This document shows, piece after piece, positions 61,094 to 64,000 of a stretch of DNA of 64,000 bases. Under the pieces are notes generated by a model. That model did not search any database. It was given only the letters and a program-made list of their open reading frames with translations, and was not told where the DNA came from. This stretch comes from a virus: positions 1 to 64,000 of IMG/VR virus record IMGVR_UViG_3300037963_002171; one strand, given 5' to 3'. Positions within the stretch are counted from its first letter, which is position 1. Every line of letters begins with the position of its first letter. Position numbers and translations under genes: made by a program.

Positions 61094-61783
61094 TTATGCT
61101 AAACTTAATCCATAAATTGGATATTTATCTTTATTTGGAGTTCTTGATGGAGTTGCTTTTACATAACAAAAAGCAGTATCACCACTACTTATTGTAACAT
61201 GTTTCCACCTTCCCTCTATAATAACACCTGTATCTAAATTACCTGCAGCAGAATAACTTGTACCACCAGCATCAGTTGGAGTTCCATAAAATGTTTCTGA
61301 CCAGTTACCATTCCAGTCAGTTAAACCATCAGACAACTTGGTGCCAGGAAAATGATTTAAAGAAGGATGAAGATTAGTTAATGTACCTGACTTTGTTATT
61401 TGTATTGCTACTATTTCGTATTTTGGTAAATTACATAGCTTTTCGTCATCTAAAACAGCAAGTCTAGCACCTTCTTCTAATGTTATTGTTCCACTTGTTG
61501 AGCCTGCACCTGTAAAAGACTTAACAGTTCCTAAATATATATAGTCACCATCACCTTGTCTATTACCAGAAGTACTGTCTTTTCCACTGTGAGTAACAAA
61601 TAAATCTTGTCCAACAAATAAATTGCCAGAATCAGCAACATAATTATCAAAGGCTATAGTTGTAGCACCCATTGCTATATTTGAACCATTGTTTACTTTG
61701 CAAACCATACCCGACAAATCACAACTTCCTCCGTTTTCTATGTTTATAATTCCATCATATAAACTAACTTTATTACTTGGCAT
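61094..61783 (-). CDS. Beta-rich virion-type protein, paralog of the next gene (229 aa)
   Basis: The C-terminal half (FPGTKLSDGLTDWNGNWSET; SYSAAGNLDTGVIIEGRWKH) aligns with WPGSTDTDLQTWSASEKFAG and YPQGAEIPGRFKRVVI in the 215-residue neighbour. YDGIINIENGG near the start matches YDGLVYLNAAR. No signal peptide or catalytic motif. Probably a duplicated virion surface or adaptor protein. Confidence 0.55.
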   Translation of the reverse strand: MPSNKVSLYDGIINIENGGSCDLSGMVCKVNNGSNIAMGATTIAFDNYVADSGNLFVGQDLFVTHSGKDSTSGNRQGDGDYIYLGTVKSFTGAGSTSGTITLEEGARLAVLDDEKLCNLPKYEIVAIQITKSGTLTNLHPSLNHFPGTKLSDGLTDWNGNWSETFYGTPTDAGGTSYSAAGNLDTGVIIEGRWKHVTISSGDTAFCYVKATPSRTPNKDKYPIYGLSLA

Positions 61784-61809
61784 TTTATTTTAATTTTATT
61801 ATTAATACT

Positions 61810-62457
61810 TTACACTCCAAATCTATGTTTTCTTTTGGGAGCCCAGCTTTTTGGTGTTTGATACCTGCTTGGAACCGCAATTAAATAACACAAACATTCT
61901 TCATTATTATTACCATCAGTACCATCAATAACCACACGTTTAAATCTACCTGGTATCTCTGCTCCTTGAGGATAACCACCAGCTAAAGAATATGCTGTTC
62001 CATTATCACTAGCACCAGCAAACTTTTCAGAAGCAGACCAAGTTTGCAAATCTGTGTCTGTACTTCCTGGCCATTCTCTAGCCGCTGGAGTAAGTACTGC
62101 TAGATAAGTTGTGTCATTCAAAATTTGTATTTTTGCTATCTCAAACTTTGTTTCTTTATGAACAAAATCATTATTTGATATATCCATAGATAAGTTTTCT
62201 AAAAAATAAACATCCTCATCATCAACTTTAGATATTTTCCCTATAATTTCATTTGTTAAACTATGAATTAACACATCTCCTGGAAAAAGTTTATCAGAAT
62301 GGTCTGCATTTAATCTAATAGAATGAGAACCCACTACAGCGGGAAAACTACTAGTTACAGAAACTTGCATATTAAAATCACCAGTAAGGTCTAAACTGTC
62401 CCTAGCTGCGTTTAAATATACAAGTCCATCATAAGCAAATCCTGCAGATGCTGTCAT
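61810..62457 (-). CDS. Beta-rich virion-type protein, paralog of the previous gene (215 aa)
   Basis: Paralog of the 229-residue protein (shared YDG start, W-P-G/F-P-G turn, Ser-Leu-Ala-Gly-Gly loop, G-R-F/W-K-x-V strand and CYLIAVPSR / CYVKATPSR end). It has a basic C-terminus (WAPKRKHRFGV). Likely virion component in the block with other duplicated beta proteins; function unknown. Confidence 0.55.
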   Translation of the reverse strand: MTASAGFAYDGLVYLNAARDSLDLTGDFNMQVSVTSSFPAVVGSHSIRLNADHSDKLFPGDVLIHSLTNEIIGKISKVDDEDVYFLENLSMDISNNDFVHKETKFEIAKIQILNDTTYLAVLTPAAREWPGSTDTDLQTWSASEKFAGASDNGTAYSLAGGYPQGAEIPGRFKRVVIDGTDGNNNEECLCYLIAVPSRYQTPKSWAPKRKHRFGV

Positions 62458-62463
62458 AAATTA

Positions 62464-62625
62464 TTACCTTGGGCTTTTTACAATTTTTCCTCTAGTTATA
62501 GCTCTTGGCTTAGCGTAAGAGTGTCTACTCTTTCTAAACTGATGTTTTGCACTTTTAACTTTTCTACTAGAGGTTTTAGCTAACCCTGTTCTTGTGCTTT
62601 TAATTTGGTCTAATAAACTTCCCAT
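62464..62625 (-). CDS. Tiny basic protein (53 aa)
   Basis: ATG 62625. MGSLLDQIKSTRTGLAKTSS then RKVKSAKHQFRKSRHSYAKP is strongly basic, with no acidic residue after D6. It ends 6 nt before the 215-residue gene. Another member of the tiny Lys/Arg-rich set in this block, probably nucleic-acid binding. Confidence 0.5.
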   Translation of the reverse strand: MGSLLDQIKSTRTGLAKTSSRKVKSAKHQFRKSRHSYAKPRAITRGKIVKSPR

Positions 62626-62652
62626 TATATTATTTTTTTAATTATTATTAAT

Positions 62653-63087
62653 TTATTCTGAAAATAAAGCAATCTCATATTCCATAGCAGAAGCTGATTG
62701 AGCTACAAAGACATCTAAATGTCCTGCATAAGGGATAAGAAAGGCAGTACCTTCATATACTCTACCTAATAAGTTATCTGCATCTGTTGGAGTGTTTCCA
62801 TCTTTTACAAAAATTTCTAAATACTCTCCAGCTGTAGTTGATAGGTTTTTTATATACAGCACATGATTTAAGTCGTCTCCAAAGTCAGCTTCATCTATTA
62901 CTCTTAATTTAGTAGTAGAACCGTGACTTCTTCTTGATACTCCTGTAAAATTATCTAAACCTTCTGTTCTTGTGCCAGCTTTTTTTAACTGAAAAGTGCA
63001 ACTTATACTTAAAGGGTTAGATGTTATATTGCCAGAGCTTATACTTATTGAAGCCGTAGTTGTTGGTGATACTAGTTTTGTTGCCAT
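62653..63087 (-). CDS. Beta-rich virion-type protein, paralog of the upstream gene (144 aa)
   Basis: SISSGNITSNPLSISCTFQL, then VLYIKNLSTTAGEYLEIFVK and RVYEGTAFLIPYAGHLDVFV. It aligns along its length with the 158-residue protein upstream (shared T-G-V-x-R-R, L-G/I-G-x-x-x-E-G, L-I-P, G-H and final E-Y-E/C strand). Resembles the pair at 37104/37624 in strand order. Probable virion protein. Confidence 0.55.
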   Translation of the reverse strand: MATKLVSPTTTASISISSGNITSNPLSISCTFQLKKAGTRTEGLDNFTGVSRRSHGSTTKLRVIDEADFGDDLNHVLYIKNLSTTAGEYLEIFVKDGNTPTDADNLLGRVYEGTAFLIPYAGHLDVFVAQSASAMEYEIALFSE

Positions 63088-63098
63088 ATTATATTATT

Positions 63099-63575
63099 TT
63101 AAGCTTTTCCTAACTCAAAAACTGCAGAGTCTGCATCTATGCTTTCTGCAAAAACGCAATATTCTACAAAATCAGCAGCGTTAGGTGTTGTTACTGTTAT
63201 ATCTGAAGCACCAGTATGACCCTGTAAAGGTATTAAAGTGCTTTGACCTTCCCATAATTTACCAATAACACAATTTTGAGCAGAAGCATTAGTTGCTGTT
63301 ATTGTAATATAAACAGTACCAGTGGTTGTAGTGTTTGGATTGTGTAACCACAGCCAAGCTGTAGCATCAGCAGCACCATGTTGGTCTGCATCAAAAATAA
63401 CTACACCACCATTGGCACCTTCTATTCTTCTAACTCCTGTTGAGTTTTTTAGATTTGTTGAATTGTCAATAGCCGTTAAAGTAAAGGTTTGACTAATATT
63501 GATACTGTCAGAAGTCATACCAGTACTAGTTAAAGTAATGGTTGCTTTTGTTACTGGATTTGTTGAATAAGCCAT
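63099..63575 (-). CDS. Beta-rich virion-type protein, paralog of the downstream gene (158 aa)
   Basis: TSTGMTSDSINISQTFTLTA, AWLWLHNPNTTTTGTVYITI and GKLWEGQSTLIPLQGHTGAS align with the 144-residue protein. A -7 element lies upstream at 63597-63604, so it probably starts a transcript. Thr/Ala-rich, no signal peptide. Virion surface role inferred. Confidence 0.55.
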   Translation of the reverse strand: MAYSTNPVTKATITLTSTGMTSDSINISQTFTLTAIDNSTNLKNSTGVRRIEGANGGVVIFDADQHGAADATAWLWLHNPNTTTTGTVYITITATNASAQNCVIGKLWEGQSTLIPLQGHTGASDITVTTPNAADFVEYCVFAESIDADSAVFELGKA

Positions 63576-63596
63576 TTTAAATCTATTTTAATTATA

Positions 63597-63604
63597 CAAA
63601 TATA
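63597..63604 (-). promoter_or_regulatory. Bacteroidetes-type -7 element
   Basis: TATATTTG on the minus strand, 21 nt before the ATG at 63575 and just after the stop of the partial gene at 63616. No TTTG at 19 nt upstream. Would start the second leftward transcript. Confidence 0.4.
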
Positions 63605-63615
63605 CTAAATTATTA

Positions 63616-64000
63616 TTAATCTTCTTTTCTTATAAGAGCTCTTCTAGCAAACATAGGCATTCCTTTAATAAAAGAACCTTTTGCTTTGCTGTCGCCCTTT
63701 TTAAAATATTTTGTATCTCTCTCATATTCAGCACCTTTTGCAAAGAAATATAAACCTGAAGTTATATTATCTGCAGTACGTAATACAGGAGGAACAACCA
63801 TGTGTCTTAACTTAGATATGTTCATTAATAAAAACATATCACCAGTTAAACTCCACATATTATTAATTATAGGATTATCATCACTTTCATCATCCATTCC
63901 ACTAGCTAAAGCAATAAGTATAAATAATCCCACAGCACCCTGTGCACCTCTCCACATTCTTTTAACAGCTTCTTGTTTAAAGTCAGGAAGTTTGTTAAAT
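63616..64000 (-). CDS. C-terminal end of a large protein (5' end outside the window), probably of the giant virion protein
   Basis: The frame is open to the window edge: before the first internal ATG (63957) it reads FNKLPDFKQEAVKR. The visible part has two hydrophobic segments (GAVGLFILIALASG; LTGDMFLLMNISKL) and a basic end (KGMPMFARRALIRKED). The partial gene at 1-10232 lacks its C-terminus and runs in the same direction, so joining the window ends would make one gene. That join is inference; an independent gene is possible. Confidence 0.55.
   Translation of the reverse strand, partial: FNKLPDFKQEAVKRMWRGAQGAVGLFILIALASGMDDESDDNPIINNMWSLTGDMFLLMNISKLRHMVVPPVLRTADNITSGLYFFAKGAEYERDTKYFKKGDSKAKGSFIKGMPMFARRALIRKED

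Noticed and set aside
1-64000. tRNA genes, CRISPR arrays, insertion sequences and integrase/attachment sites
   Set aside because: Looked for on both strands by eye; no cloverleaf with a CCA-type end, regular repeat-spacer array, transposase motif or integrase was seen. A tRNA scan would be needed to exclude tRNAs fully.

Overview
The window is most of the genome of a lytic, AT-rich tailed phage of the Bacteroidetes, most likely a podovirus infecting a marine flavobacterium. Three things point to the host: promoter -7 elements of the Bacteroidetes type (TAnnTTTG, one with a TTTG box exactly 19 nt upstream), start codons preceded by A/T-rich sequence instead of a Shine-Dalgarno sequence, and secreted proteins with short flavobacterial signal peptides (…SYAFSQ, …FANAQ). 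No integrase, repressor of lysogeny, tRNA, CRISPR array or insertion sequence was seen.

Layout. (1) A leftward late block runs from 41085 down to position 1. It holds several paralogous small virion-type proteins, a thermonuclease, a candidate small terminase, the large terminase, portal, scaffold-like protein and major capsid protein, a set of small proteins separated by RNA hairpins, four connector or ring-type proteins, a 2417-residue stabilization/muzzle-like protein, and cargo or ejection proteins including one with a lytic transglycosylase domain. It ends in a giant protein of at least 3410 residues carrying a HELAH zincin motif and a DMDGD motif in a context typical of the giant RNA polymerases of crAss-like and related phages. 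The gene order and several N-terminal motifs resemble crAss-like phages; this kinship is inferred. (2) A divergent regulatory region lies at 41086-41636. (3) A rightward early/replication block (41637-53345) holds small membrane proteins, a class II glutamine amidotransferase, an amidoligase, a helicase-loader-like protein, DnaB-type helicase, HU-like protein, Sak4-like ATPase, a single-strand-binding-like protein, a NinB-like protein, a RusA resolvase, a PD-(D/E)XK exonuclease, gamma-glutamylcyclotransferase, HNH nuclease and a protein with a DnaA domain-IV motif. No DNA polymerase or primase is visible. (4) A second leftward block (64000-53406) holds the C-terminal end of a large protein, paralogous beta-rich virion-type proteins, a phage-encoded outer-membrane-barrel-like protein with a secreted partner, a lysis cassette, many tiny Lys/Arg-rich proteins and a metallophosphoesterase.

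The open reading frame entering at 64000 and ending at 63616 is probably the missing C-terminal end of the giant gene that leaves the window at position 1. If so, the genome is circular or circularly permuted, slightly longer than 64 kb, with one divergent point near 41.3 kb, one convergent point near 53.4 kb, and one continuous leftward late transcription direction.

The most novel-looking parts are: the amidotransferase/amidoligase/cyclotransferase trio, which could build or remove an amide-linked modification; an 18-bp motif (GTTCTTTCYTNTACTGTA) repeated in three early intergenic regions; a strongly structured non-coding interval after the amidoligase; an expanded family of about 100-residue paralogs around the capsid genes; and a set of near-leaderless late promoters.
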